This document shows, one piece after another, positions 1 through 11,549 of a stretch of 20,000 nt of DNA. Numbering within the stretch: the first letter of the stretch is position 1; the number at the start of each line of letters is the position of its first letter. The translations under genes were made by a program, and so were the position numbers. The notes under the pieces are model-generated. The model saw only the letters and a program-made list of their open reading frames with translations. It was not told the DNA's origin and searched no databases. The DNA is taken from contig CM044497.1 of the NCBI GenBank assembly GCA_024364805.1, positions 34,317,310 to 34,337,309 on the forward strand. The letters are read 5' to 3'. The stretch comes from Euprymna scolopes (taxonomy: Eukaryota > Mollusca > Cephalopoda > Sepiida > Sepiolidae).

Positions 1-22
1 TATATATATATATATATATATA
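1..22. repeat. (TA)n microsatellite, cut by window edge
   Basis: The window opens inside a perfect alternating TA run of 22 bases, so the true repeat probably extends to the left. It is the same class as the four longer TA tracts further on. Confidence 0.95.
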
Positions 23-990
23 CACGTTGTGATTATTTTCATTTTTAAGTATCGATTGTGTATTTTTCGGGTGAGACACAGCATATTACATGTTATCACT
101 AGGAAGCACAGGCAAGATTGTGCAGGAGAAATTATATAAAATGCATTGCGTAAAATACGTACAATACTCGATCGATATATTTTAGATCTTCGAAGAGAAA
201 ACAATATGAAACAAGAAATAATAAACAAACAATTTTTTTCAAAATAAATGTATCGCTTTAAATTATGCAAAGAGACAACAAATACCATGAAATAGATAAA
301 CGGAAATACCAAAAATATACATGAAGTAATGCTTAAACATTCTGATACGAGTCATGGAGATTATGGGAAAAACAAAATATTCGTAATAGGCGGATGAGTG
401 AGTAATAAAATGATCAAGATAGGAGTGATTGCAATTACTCACTTGTTATCGTTCTCTAATCTGTACATTTATTATTTGGCGGGCATTTCATTCACATAAA
501 AACGCTGCTATCTAAACTAAACATTCTTACAGTAATATTAATTTAAAATAAGTCCTCATGATTTAATTCAAAAGCACCGCTTGATTATTTTCCTTATAAT
601 TTTATTTGCAGGCAAATAGTTAATGATTTATCGATAGTGAATAAAATTTAATCGTTAAAATAACGTATAAAAAGATTATATAAAAACATCACTTAAATAA
701 AGATAGAAATTGAATTATTACGAAACTTAAAGGAACTGAGCAGCACATAACCATTGATAAAACAAAATCGTAAAATAATAAAAAAAAATGCTGAATATAA
801 AGAAGGTTGAGCGTGGATTTTGTGCGCCTGATCTTTCCGCCATTTTTTTTTTCAGAAAAGTTATCGTTTACTAATATCTTCCGGCTCTGTTTGCCACCTG
901 GTGTGATCGAACCTCCATTAACGCCAGAGAATATTTATGTTATTCGCTCTGCCCAACAACTAGCGCTTTTCTGTTTATAATAGTATGGTT
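23..990. other. AT-rich non-coding stretch; possible LTR remnant near its end
   Basis: I see no gene here; all six frames are broken up by stops. The last part (about 820-975) is less AT-rich and contains a 'ttccgccat' stretch followed by a 'gccacctggtgtgatc' stretch. It lies beyond the 3' end of the minus-strand gypsy pol, which is where a 3' LTR would be expected. I could not find a matching copy on the other side of the element, so the LTR reading is only a suggestion. Confidence 0.4.
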
Positions 991-1006
991 TATAATAATA
1001 ATAATG

Positions 1007-1062
<56 letters not shown>
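991..1062. repeat. (TAA)n trinucleotide microsatellite
   Basis: About 24 units of ATA/TAA run almost perfectly, with one G interruption near 1006. The tract sits roughly 250 bases past the 3' end of the gypsy coding region. Confidence 0.95.
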
Positions 1063-1309
1063 CGGCTTTTTGTATTATATTCGGCTTTTTCGTCGGGTTT
1101 CTGCAATAAAATATATCCCCATTCTCATTGAAGTTTATTAATTTAAATTTAGATTTAAAAAGACCGATATGGCAACCTTGGCCAGGAATAAAAGAATGTA
1201 TTCCATTTGATGTAGTCTAATTTTATTATCTAATATTATCATTTTTATATATTTTGAGGCATAAGATGTTATGGCATTTAAAGCAGGTGCGAGCAAATAT
1301 TATCTTTCT
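1063..1309. other. AT-rich spacer between (TAA)n and the gypsy pol end
   Basis: No open frame or motif is recognised. The sequence would be the 3' untranslated or LTR part of the minus-strand gypsy element if that element has kept its end. A short stretch near 1100-1120 (caataaaatatatc) resembles one near 5675-5690, which is too little to define paired LTRs. Confidence 0.4.
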
Positions 1310-2599
1310 GCTTTAATATGCTTTTACTCTCTCCGAGCTTTTCATTCCCCTTCGGATTATAGTATAGCTATTTTTCCTGGGGTTGATCTCTATCGGGTCG
1401 GTCATTTTGTTTTTCCTGGGGGGGGGCATCGGTGTCCAGTTGCTTGTGGTGTTACCAAGTCGAACCTGTCATATATCTGGTCCCTTACTTCTACTTGTTC
1501 AGCAGGAGGTTGTCTTTTGTCATCAGTTATACGTTTTCAAATTTGGTTTAAATGTTCCTTGTGCGTAAATCTTGGACCTTCGATAATGTAGACCATCAGC
1601 CCGATCCTTTTCTGGACCGTGCTATTATTTTTGCGTACCTGAAATACCTCTTTTTAGAAACTATAGTATTTGGCTGTTTCAACTGTTTTGGTAAAAGTAC
1701 TCGAAAACCGGCCTAATTTTCCTCGCGAATATTAACTCTGCCGGCGACATCTTCGATGAAGCCTTACATTTGGCGTAATTCGGTAAACTTGTTAAGACTG
1801 TTGTAACGCCTTTTCTGAGGGCGTTCGTTTTGCCTTCTTCAGGGTTCTCTTCCACGTGTCTACAAACCTCTCTGCCTGACCGTTCCATCGGGGATGATAG
1901 GTTGGCGTCGTTATGTGGTTAACTTGGAAATCTTTGCAGAAGCTTTAAAAAATCTATTGAAGTGAATTGTGTGCCATTGACTGACACTAGACAATCAACC
2001 ACAAAAATCCTAGCGCAATTCGTGAAGAGCACTGGTTGTAAAATCCGTTGTTGGACTTTTATATCGAAATTCCTCAGGCTATTTTGAAAAACTGTCTACC
2101 ACTATTAAATAATAGTTTCTACCTAGTGGGTCTGAGTAATCTACACGTATTCTTTGCCATGGGTGCTCCTCTTTAGGGTAGGAACTCAATTGTATGGGGG
2201 CGCTTTTTCAGCCAATGCGCAGCTCTTACACGACTTACACCGTGCCTTCTATATCAGGGTCCATACTCTTCCAGTAAACGTAGGACCTCATGAGGCTCTT
2301 CATTCTCGTAGCCCCAGAGTGCCCACTATGAAAATCCTTTAGATTTTTCTTTTGTAGTGAAGCTGTGATTACTACTCTTTCTCGATATAACAGTACCTCA
2401 TTGCACATAGCATATGCTTCCGCCGCCGATTTCTCCGACTGTGTTTTTCGTTTCATTTTTTTAATGAAACGATCTTCTTCAGAATCCCTTATTATATATT
2501 CCAACGTGACTGGTAGCTCCTTGATCGTATTACATAGTATTTGTATACGGTCCTTTTCACGTTGTAGTGACGCTATTACTGTGTCTTCCAGCTATTCTC
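1310..2599 (-). pseudogene. pol: integrase region of the Ty3/gypsy fossil
   Basis: At about 2240-2350 the minus strand reads LKDFHSGHSGATRMKSLMRS, the H-H half of the HHCC zinc-binding domain that opens gypsy integrases. At about 1690-1890 it reads a late core segment with TSLPNYAKCKASSKMSPAEL and IFARKIRPVFEYF. At about 1360-1620 follows the C-terminal tail, including KRIGLMVYIIEGPRFT and MTDPIEINPRK. The final stop-bounded tail lies near 1313. In active relatives integrase inserts the cDNA into the genome. Here the region is decayed like the rest of the element. Confidence 0.9.
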
Positions 2600-3069
2600 T
2601 TGATTTCGGGATTAATAGCGACAATCCGTCTGCGTGACTAAACTTGGCCGATGAATGACATTCTATACTGAAATCGTAATTCAGTAGAATGGTCCCTCAG
2701 CTTTGCAATCTGTTGGCTGTGTAAGTTAGTAGAGTTTTTTTTTTATATATCTAGAGATGGTTATAGTCGGTTTATAGTCAGTTTGCAATTTAAACTTACT
2801 ATCGCGTAAAAATTTGTGGAATTTTGTAACACCGAATCTGATCCCCAGGTCTTCCTTTTCGATTTGGGAGTAATTCTTCTGGGCAGGAAGTAAAATTCTT
2901 GATGCATGGGACATCGGCTTAATGGACCCATCAGGCATCTTGTGTAGAATGCACGCCCCGATCCCATGAGAACTTGGCCCAGTTAAGACAATAATCTCTT
3001 GTTTCGGATTGAAATGAGTCAGAGATAAGTCTGACGTTAATACATCTTTTACTTTCTTAAATGCTGCCT
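2600..3069 (-). pseudogene. pol: RNase H region of the Ty3/gypsy fossil
   Basis: The centre is the stretch MPDGSIKPMSHASRILLP followed by AQKNYSQIEKEDLGIRF and a segment ending LQTDYKPT (about 2755-2940). This is the characteristic gypsy-type RNase H that follows RT directly. A downstream stretch that includes QQIAKLRD (about 2690-2720) fits the tether between RNase H and integrase. The role in an active element is removal of the RNA template during reverse transcription. This is part of the same fossil. Confidence 0.92.
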
Positions 3070-4015
3070 GCCACTCAGACGTCCAGTCCTATTTTTTGTC
3101 TTTTTTTAATAGTACATTCAATGGTGCACGCAATTTATACATGTTCTTAATGATCGTTTGACAATAGTTCGCGAACCCTAACAAACTCTGCAATGTAGAT
3201 ACATTATGAGATTTTGCCATGATTTTTATAGATGTGGATCTGTCTGGATCGGGTTTCCTCCCGTCCTTATCTATGATATGACCCAGGTATTTAATTCGTT
3301 CAAAAGAATTCGCATTTATCGCCCTTCAATGCGAGACCGTATTCTTATATTCTGTCAAACACTTGAAATACATGATCTCTATGTTGTTCAACATTTTGAC
3401 TATGCATAGGAATATTATCTTGATAACCTATTGCGAACCCCAAACCGCTTAGTAAAGTATTAACTACCGATTGGAAAATTGCATGTGCTACTTTTATACC
3501 AAATTCTAATCTATTGAATTTATAAAGTTCTTTGCGCGTTGAGGTACACAAAAGTTTCGAGCTATCTTCCGCTACTGCTTAAATCTATTTTGGAAAAATA
3601 TTTTCCGCCATTTTACTTAGCGAATATTTCGTCTGGGTTAAGTAGCAGGTAGTGAAGGTCCTTGAGTTCCGCATTCAATCCGGTCGAAATGTCCGCTAAT
3701 CTCTTTAAATTTTTTTACGTATACGGTGGGGGCTACCCACTCAATATAATTAATATGGGTTAAAATCCGAACTAGTCTTTCCAATTCTTTTTCAATTTCT
3801 CCCTCGAATAGGACCGTACGCTCCGTGGCTTTTTGAATATTGGTTTTACTTTGTTCAGCAATTCGAATCTTGCCTTTATTTTTGTGCAGCATCCAAGCTT
3901 TTCGGAGAAAACACTTAGGAAAGATTCTTTGAGAACTTTTTTGAGTCTGTCGGCTCCGGCCATTAGGTTTTCGACTTTGTGAACAACGAAGCACTCATTG
4001 ACGAGCCCCATAATT
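3070..4015 (-). pseudogene. pol: reverse transcriptase region of the Ty3/gypsy fossil
   Basis: The sequence runs from the linker before RT (SVFSEKLGCCTKIKARFELL, about 3835-3920) through the fingers (EIEKELERLVRI and EWVAPTVYVKK, about 3700-3810). It continues through the palm, with LYKFNRLEFGIKVAHAIFQ just before the catalytic-loop position (about 3420-3530). It ends in the connection segment (KYLGHIIDKDGRKPDPDRS, about 3225-3290, and LQSLLGFANYCQTIIKN, about 3145-3200). In living relatives this enzyme copies the element's RNA into DNA. The copy is broken, with the signal spread over more than one frame. Order and sequence place it in Ty3/gypsy with high confidence. Confidence 0.93.
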
Positions 4016-4029
4016 TAATTCCTGAACCC

Positions 4030-5145
4030 ATCCTGATAATTTTGTCCAGCCTGATAATTTTGTGAAGGTTTCTTTTAGCCTCTTTGTTGGTAATGGCTGG
4101 CGGGTAGGTGTCCGTTTGTTAAGCGTATTTTTTTTAATGTGAGCGATAACTACTTCCTCTATTTTTCGGGAATCTTGCTTCATTGCAACGAACCGCTGGC
4201 AATTTTCAGTGAATTTCTGAAGCGTCAAATCAGATTCTAATTTCAATTTATTTAAATCACGCTATCTTATATCGGCGTATTTTGTGGCTATCAGACTTTG
4301 TGTGAATATTAAGCCTGTGAAATTATCCGTCGTTAATGACGACAATTTGAAGTGGTCAGTGCTTATTAACACTAGACGCAAATGTCTTATAGTCCTGACT
4401 CTCCTTACGCGTAAGATTCATGCATTTCCATCTTTTATGGAAAAGGCTTCTTTTTGGAAAGTATAACTCCATTAATAATTTGACTGCCTCGTTAACAGAC
4501 AATTCGTTGTTTTTTCTTGGTAAAATATAGTCCACGAATTTGTTATGTTCGGATGTACCTAACTTCCGTAGCAAGAAACAAACCTTCTTTTAGAAGAACC
4601 TTCTTTCCATACGTCCGTACATTGCAATATATTTTAGAAAGGTCTTCAAATCTTCTGAAATATGCCTCAAACGTTAGGCCTTCCTCAGGAGTATAGTGAA
4701 ATGTATCATTAGCTGAGCAGATCGCATTTAAGGGAAAAACCGTGCTTGCGTTATCAAATCCATTTTTGTATCTCACTGGTTTTGTTGATCTAAATGTAAT
4801 TTTATCAATTTCAATATTTGTTCATTCATTTCTTTCCTATCTCTTTTCTGTTTTTCCTCGAGAATTTCATTAAATCTAACTGCTTTTCCAGTATTTGTTC
4901 CTTCATATTTTTATTTTCTCTTCCTCGTTTTTCTTCAAGATATTTTATTAAATTTACCTGTTTGTCTTCGTTTTGTTTCTGTATTGCCAATTGTTTCTCT
5001 TCCTTTTGTTTCTGTATTGCCAATTGTTTCTTTCCGTTTTGTTTCTGCGTTGCAAATGTCTCTTCTCTGAACCTTTTCCAAGTTCTAATTGTTGACTTTG
5101 TTGGATTTTCACCATTTCAAAAATTTATTTTGCAAACTCGTCCAT
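4030..5145 (-). pseudogene. gag: gag-like region of the Ty3/gypsy fossil
   Basis: The region begins at a minus-strand ATG whose first base is at 5145. It opens with a highly charged Lys/Glu/Gln-rich segment (about 4826-5080) containing near-repeats of AIQKQKEEKQL, which looks like a coiled coil. A capsid-like part follows (about 4350-4760), with stretches such as TFEAYFRRFEDL, LLRKLGTSEHNKFVDYILPR and LFHKRWKCMNL. These match the retrotransposon gag fold region shared by metazoan gypsy elements. A further stretch, LTLQKFTENCQRFVAMKQDS (about 4160-4220), lies before pol. In an active element Gag would form the particle that encloses the RNA. Here it is a decayed remnant and no product is expected. 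Confidence 0.85.
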
Positions 5146-6190
5146 TTTGATTATTTTTGGGGGACGGCATGGAATCACTTAATATGACAAAACAACCTAA
5201 TTCGTTGATTTACCTTTACTATAGTACCAACTCTATAGAAAATAAACCTTTATCTAATTCGAACCTGGTTATTTAACGAATATTTCTTTTATATATTTAT
5301 TTCTTCATGTGGCAATTTTACTAAGAAAATAATTCGGCGTTTGCATTCATACAGAAAACAGTATATTTCCTTTGCCATTCTTCAATTTTCGTAACGTGTA
5401 TGTTGATCCTACACATTTTCCACTTTTTTCTTTAAAAAGAAAAATTACTTATCTGTGAAAGAGAGTTTATGGCATTTATGTAATATTGACTATTCTTATA
5501 TCTGTGTGAAAATGAATGTCATTTTCTCGTTAACACTTTATTTGTCGTGCTTAGCGAAACCGATTTTTTCTTCTTCGATGTGCAATCCCGTCGACCAGTG
5601 AAAAGTTTATTTCAGTCGGATTAAAATCCGACGTCTTTTTCGATTTGTGCAAATACTCGATTTAGCCAATAAAATAAAATATATCATTTACTTTTGCAGG
5701 AGTTTTTCCCCTTTTTTCAAGGCTAATGCCGTTTAACTATAAGGCGTATTTTAGAACGACAATGTTTTTGTGCTGACTGAAAACTTGGTCTCGTTAATTC
5801 AGTAATAATAATTCTCCCCGCAAATCGCCTCGGGAATTCGGTTTCAGCTCGGAGTTTACGTTTTAGTAGTTTTTTTTTTACAGCAAGATAAGGCTTTTTG
5901 ACAACGTCTTTGTAAAATCCTTTTTTTTTAGCAAGAATTGCTGTTTTCTTTTTGAAGTGTTGCTTATCCCTTATTTATGGATTTTTACGCTCGAATTTTG
6001 TTTTCTTGCCAACGTAGACGAGCAGTGTTCCCGTTCTTCACCGAACTCTTGAAAAATAAATACTTTTAAAGTTTCCAATTTCCCCCGATTGTAGGAAAAA
6101 ATTATTTCACGTATCTGCGTGTGTCCTTTTTTCTTGAGATGAACGTATTCGTAGCATGCGGTTAAACATGGCATGGATGCCTCCATTCAG
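5146..6190. other. AT-rich region upstream of gag: possible leader/LTR remains
   Basis: No gene is recognised. On the minus strand this is directly upstream of gag, so a primer-binding site and 5' LTR would be expected here. I cannot define either. Visible structure includes an 8-bp inverted repeat with a 2-base loop (gtcggatt/aatccgac, 5615-5632). There are also two related short segments near 5870-5960 (acagcaagataaggcttttt and agcaagaattgctgtttt), each led by a run of T. The only frame above 60 codons (5971-6186, minus) has no recognisable domain. Confidence 0.4.
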
Positions 6191-7244
6191 TCTCTGAAAC
6201 TAGAGGTATTCATTGGACTCGTTGATTCCACGACTTTCTGAAATAGGGGTAATTAATACCCCACAACAATAACCTACACGAAATTCATCTCACAACCTAT
6301 AATAATTTAATGCATTGTCAACTTTAATTCTTAAGCAGTCATTTCTTCTTACTACTATATTTCAATCTATCAGAAATTTCATATTACTACAATTATCTCT
6401 ATTGTCCAAACCTTGCTTTCTGTGACTTTTGCTTGTTCCTTAATCTCAAAGGGAACCTTCGAAACTGTCGTTATGAGAACATTGGTGAGATGAAAAACGT
6501 TGTAACAGGGTCATTGACGCCCTCACACAAGACTGATTTTATTAATCTTCTGAGAGTTGTTGGAACAATACAAGCAGGGGCATATTTCGATGCTACTAGA
6601 GTTGTATGCCTGGACTACCAATAAAAGTGCCTATACGCAAAGTTTGGAAAATTCTGTAAAGCAGCTCGTATGTATACATAGAAGTCAGTAGAAATAGTTA
6701 AAAGTTGAAATCAATTATACATTAAGAAAGCATGAATATTTATTAAACGCTTGGTTTTCAAACAATTATGCAACAGTTAACATTCATGTAGCTGCTCGCA
6801 TTCCATGATGAGTATATTTAGTGATCGTTTTAATAAATTCTGAACAGAAAAATTCGCTATTTAATATCATTGTCATAAATTGAAAACCCAACTTTATCGA
6901 TAATAATTTATTAAACAAAACAATGCGGAATTCGTATATTTTTTTTCTGGGGGGGGGTTCATATTGTTACTTGATGTTATTTATTTCGTATAAGTATAAA
7001 AATGAAGATATAATATTGTTTTAATACCGAAAACATACATTTTAAGACCCGTAAAATCAACAGAAAAATAGGAAAGAAAAATTAGCATAATTTAAAAAAA
7101 AATATTTGATCAAATTCCAGAAAAATGAGGGGAATAGGGCATAATGTTATGCTGGTCCAGTTTACCAAATTTGATTTCTCTGCGAATCATAGCAATTTAA
7201 ATATTAAAAAATATATCCTGCAATAAAGTTATACACATGGTTTA
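6191..7244. other. AT-rich stretch, nothing identified
   Basis: A 63-codon plus-strand frame at 6433-6624 has no domain I recognise and no signal that would raise it above chance. A G10 homopolymer lies at 6949-6958 after a T run. The rest has frequent stops in all frames. Confidence 0.5.
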
Positions 7245-7270
7245 TACACACACACACACGCACACACACA

Positions 7271-7349
<79 letters not shown>

Positions 7350-7350
7350 T
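7245..7350. repeat. compound (CA)n(TA)n microsatellite
   Basis: About 28 bases of CA with CG interruptions (7245-7273) pass directly into about 76 bases of nearly perfect TA (7274-7349). This compound arrangement recurs at 9818-9886. The Tyr-Ile-rich frames across it are translations of the repeat. Confidence 0.97.
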
Positions 7351-8742
<1,392 letters not shown>

Positions 8743-8858
8743 CGGGATAAGACACTAATAGAATTCAGATGAAAATCCTGATAGATATTACTTGAAGTAA
8801 TACTTTCAAGGAGATCCTAGCCAAAAAGGAAAGTTCAATATTTAAGAATAGAGCGATA

Positions 8859-9260
8859 TTGATTCCGAAGTCCATTGCAAACTTAAACCAATGCTCAAAA
8901 TCTATTACTTACGGGGATAATTACAATGGAATGGTATATCCACCCAATTTCGGATATACTTTGTCAACACCGAGAACGCATTTAGACTACACCTACCAAC
9001 ACGCAACCAACGCAACATCGAATAAGGCGGCCATGTATACTTTTCGAAATATCCATAAGGAGCAGTACGCTTTCGCTATATGGGAATATCACTTTCTCCC
9101 ATGGGCCTATATTCTGCCCACCTGGATTTATAACCCCGAACGACATTGGACTACCTCCGATAATGGACTACCCAGGTTGTATCAACTACTATTTTCGTAT
9201 AATTTTCTCCATATAATTATCCACAACCACTCAAAAAATTATTTTCAATTATTGTGCTGA
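8859..9260 (+). CDS. unidentified 133-codon open frame, doubtful gene
   Basis: This is the longest frame outside simple repeats. It begins at a TTG; the first in-frame ATG is within GMVYPP near 8931, so the part usable from an ATG is nearer 110 codons. The predicted protein is rich in Tyr, Asn, His and Trp (WEYHFLPWAYILPTWIYNP at about residues 76-94). I see no signal peptide, clear membrane segment or known motif. The middle (about 8930-9180) is noticeably richer in C and less AT-rich than its surroundings, which is why I list it. Such a patch could be an exon, a piece of an unrecognised transposon, or chance. A second plus-strand frame is also open over part of it (about 8985-9170), which argues against confident coding in either. 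Confidence 0.15.
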   Translation: MIPKSIANLNQCSKSITYGDNYNGMVYPPNFGYTLSTPRTHLDYTYQHATNATSNKAAMYTFRNIHKEQYAFAIWEYHFLPWAYILPTWIYNPERHWTTSDNGLPRLYQLLFSYNFLHIIIHNHSKNYFQLLC

Positions 9261-9453
9261 AAAGCAAAATAGCGTCCATTCGCAGCTGAACATTTGCTAA
9301 CTGCATTTTATTTCCTCTGATGTTGAAAATCCATGCATTAAGGAAATTAATATACCTCCTTCTATATATTCCTTTTGTCAAGCAATAGATTCTTTAATCG
9401 AATATATGTCTCTATATGTTGTTTTTCAGAATTTACAATTTACCCACGAAACT

Positions 9454-9479
9454 TATATATATATATATATATATATATG
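9454..9479. repeat. short (TA)n microsatellite
   Basis: About 26 bases of perfect TA. It marks the left edge of the island at 9480-9808. Confidence 0.95.
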
Positions 9480-9808
9480 ATGATTGCAACGTCTTGTCAG
9501 ATGAGTGCCACTCCCTAAGACATTTAAAATCCATGAGCCCAAATGCCTGAGGGAGTATCTATACAAATATGATGTTACAGAGTCTTAGCTTTGTACGACA
9601 GCTAAGACTCTCTCGGTTCAAAATGTTGAGATCCAGCAACAAGCAAGAGCAACATAGCCAGCAACAAATTAAACTGCAGACCAGCTTAATGCGGGTACTG
9701 GTCTCCCGCTTTATGTTTTTTTAAATCAGAGATTTGCTTCTCCTAGAAAGGTTGCCTTCACCATGGCTTACGGTAGCCCTCTCCACCCCAATAGACATAT
9801 GCACACAC
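9480..9808. other. microsatellite-bounded island with perfect inverted repeat, possible unknown repeat element
   Basis: This 330-bp block lies exactly between a (TA)n tract and a (CA)n(TA)n tract and is less AT-rich than its neighbours. It contains a perfect 12-bp inverted repeat (agagtcttagct / agctaagactct, arms 9579-9590 and 9600-9611, 9-base loop). Near its right end it reads gaaaggttgccttcacc and agccctctccacccc before passing into CA repeats. A block that ends in a microsatellite suggests a dispersed short repeat such as a SINE or a LINE tail, because such elements often carry simple-repeat tails. I cannot find a tRNA-like promoter in it, and I do not recognise the family. Confidence 0.35.
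9579..9611. repeat. perfect 12-bp inverted repeat, 9-base loop
   Basis: The arms agagtcttagct and agctaagactct are exact reverse complements around the loop ttgtacgac. The RNA or single-strand DNA could form a stable hairpin. There is no trailing U run, and in an animal genome a terminator reading would not apply. Confidence 0.85.
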
Positions 9809-9814
9809 AAATAT

Positions 9815-9817
<3 letters not shown>

Positions 9818-9886
<69 letters not shown>
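9818..9886. repeat. compound (CA)n(TA)n microsatellite
   Basis: About 33 bases of perfect CA (9818-9850) are followed by about 36 bases of perfect TA (9851-9886). It has the same order and strand as the tract at 7245-7350. Confidence 0.97.
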
Positions 9887-9888
<2 letters not shown>

Positions 9889-11549
9889 GGTTATAAATGC
9901 ATAACCATTAAAACTAGAATTAGGTATTTAGTATTGAGGAAATATCATTAACGATAGTGCATCGGTATATTGCTCTCCTGAGCCAAAAACCTTTATCTGC
10001 GAACAATTATCCCACATAACCGTATATACAAAAAAGCGCATTAAGTGTGACTTCCTACGCGAGACCTGTATTTTAATAGAGAGACAATTTGTTTACCAAG
10101 AACTAAAAACGGCAAAGCATTCTGGAAGTCTATAACGCTCATAGGTTAAAAATCTGTCCACAATAAAAGCTTTATATATAATATCATCTGCCTCTCAGGC
10201 TACAGAGCATATCTCAATTGTCGACCAAGAAAAATTGCAAGATTTTTAAGATTACAACGTAAATTATACGGGGACAACATTTAAGCAGGCACTTTCAGGA
10301 TTCGATCTGGAGACTTCATAGTCCTTGTAGATGACATATTTAGCCGAGTTCTTTAAGGTCGTATAAACATGTGTTTCTATCAGTGTCCTCTTATTATTCA
10401 ACATCTGTTGCTATTTAACTAGCAATAACAGTCACTTATACACCTACCTCGGCAGGCATACGACTGTTACCTCTATACTCCAGGGATGGCTACATGCTGA
10501 ATAGCCTTTTGCAAATAGTTACTTTCACTCGAAATACTATACTGTGAAAATATACATGGAAGTAGGGGATACTATTTGAGGCCATGCCTAGGAACAATTA
10601 ACAAGATGTTGCTTTAGGTTAGATTTAAACTTTAGCATATTAGTACAGTCAGGGAAGAAGGGAGCGGAAAGGGAATTCCAATCCCATGGCTCCCTATGCG
10701 TAGCCCTTTGTTATTACAAATCTGAAATAGATAGGAATCTCGGCACACCGAATCATTTCACATGGAGGCACTGGTTTGCTAAGAAACCCGACTCAAGTTT
10801 GCTTGAATAGAGTTAGATCCGTTTATCTCTCTATTCTGTGTTGTATGTAACCTGTGAAAATATAATAATATGCAACTTGTGTAAATCTAATCGCATTGCT
10901 TTATTTTATAGTTTATTCACCTGTTTTAAAATAAGTAAATTAGTAACAGAAATGAGTTTTCTCACCATACTTAATAATACACATGGCTACTTCTTAATAT
11001 TAGAGGGGACATCTATCTCTAATTTTCAGCTTATTTTTTTTAATAGAGTAAAACTTTTTAAGGATGACATAAAGATAATCCTCGCTGCGGGGTCGTAGAA
11101 ACACCTGGTGTAAAAACCAGGCGCATGATCCGTACAACTTTTCAGGTTAACCGTCTAAGAGAAAGAAAACTGATATAAAAAGCGGGGAAGGTAAGTCTTA
11201 TCAGTTATGTTCGACAGCCTTCCTAGAGCTGGTGACAAGAACAAATTCTCCGGTTTGCAAACCTTAATTGCTGAAGGAGTAGATAGGCTTTGTTTATTGC
11301 TGGCTTTCACACTACTCTGTTTATTATTGTTTACGACTGACAGTACTGGAGACCTAACTCTTTAGTAGTGCTTAGAGCGGGAGCACAGTCATCAGTTTTA
11401 GGATAGCAATATAGTTGTAGTGCAATGTCGCGCATTAACAGGGACCTTGCTGCTATCTATGGCGAGCTTTTATGAATCGCAAACTTTCCTGGCAGGACTC
11501 GGCATGGGCCTGCTTGTGAGTATAGTGGACGTCAAACTGACCCACGTTA
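9887..11549. other. unassigned mixed-composition stretch
   Basis: No gene is supported. The 86-codon plus frame at 10838-11098 has no recognisable motif. A 6-bp hairpin (cctggt/accagg, 11104-11121) is visible. From about 11400 the base composition becomes like that of the LINE that follows, so the part nearest 11549 may hold unrecognised upstream LINE sequence. I could not identify the apurinic endonuclease domain that would precede the reverse transcriptase in a full-length copy. Confidence 0.4.

Larger units (their letters stand above)
1310..5145 (-). mobile_element. Ty3/gypsy LTR retrotransposon, old broken copy (gag-RT-RNase H-integrase)
   Basis: Read on the minus strand, the interval carries the parts of a Ty3/gypsy element in canonical order: a gag-like region, reverse transcriptase, RNase H, then integrase. 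RT-RNase H before integrase is the Ty3/gypsy order, as opposed to Ty1/copia. I recognised the parts from peptide stretches typical of metazoan gypsy pol, for example LYKFNRLEFGIKVA (RT), SHASRILLPAQKNYSQIEKE (RNase H) and SPAELIFARKIRPVF (integrase C-terminal side). The copy is clearly a fossil: the coding signal is scattered over all three minus-strand frames with many breaks, well over ten. I did not recognise a protease or envelope segment, and I could not establish LTRs. The amount of decay suggests an old insertion. Family assignment is secure; the exact clade is not. Confidence 0.93.

Noticed and set aside
1090-1130. Possible LTR pairing with about 5640-5690
   Set aside because: The shared piece is only about 14 bases of low-complexity AT sequence and is not in a position to define two matched repeats.
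2154-2637. Plus-strand frames of 62 and 90 codons
   Set aside because: Both are antisense to the integrase and tether part of the minus-strand gypsy fossil.
4818-5150. 110-codon plus-strand frame rich in Phe/Cys/Ser
   Set aside because: It is antisense to the charged Lys/Glu/Gln repeat of the gypsy gag-like region; its apparent repeats mirror that coiled-coil segment.
6433-6624. 63-codon plus-strand frame
   Set aside because: No domain, no neighbouring coding signal, and length within chance expectation.
11104-11121. 6-bp hairpin
   Set aside because: Too short to stand out from chance; no associated signal.
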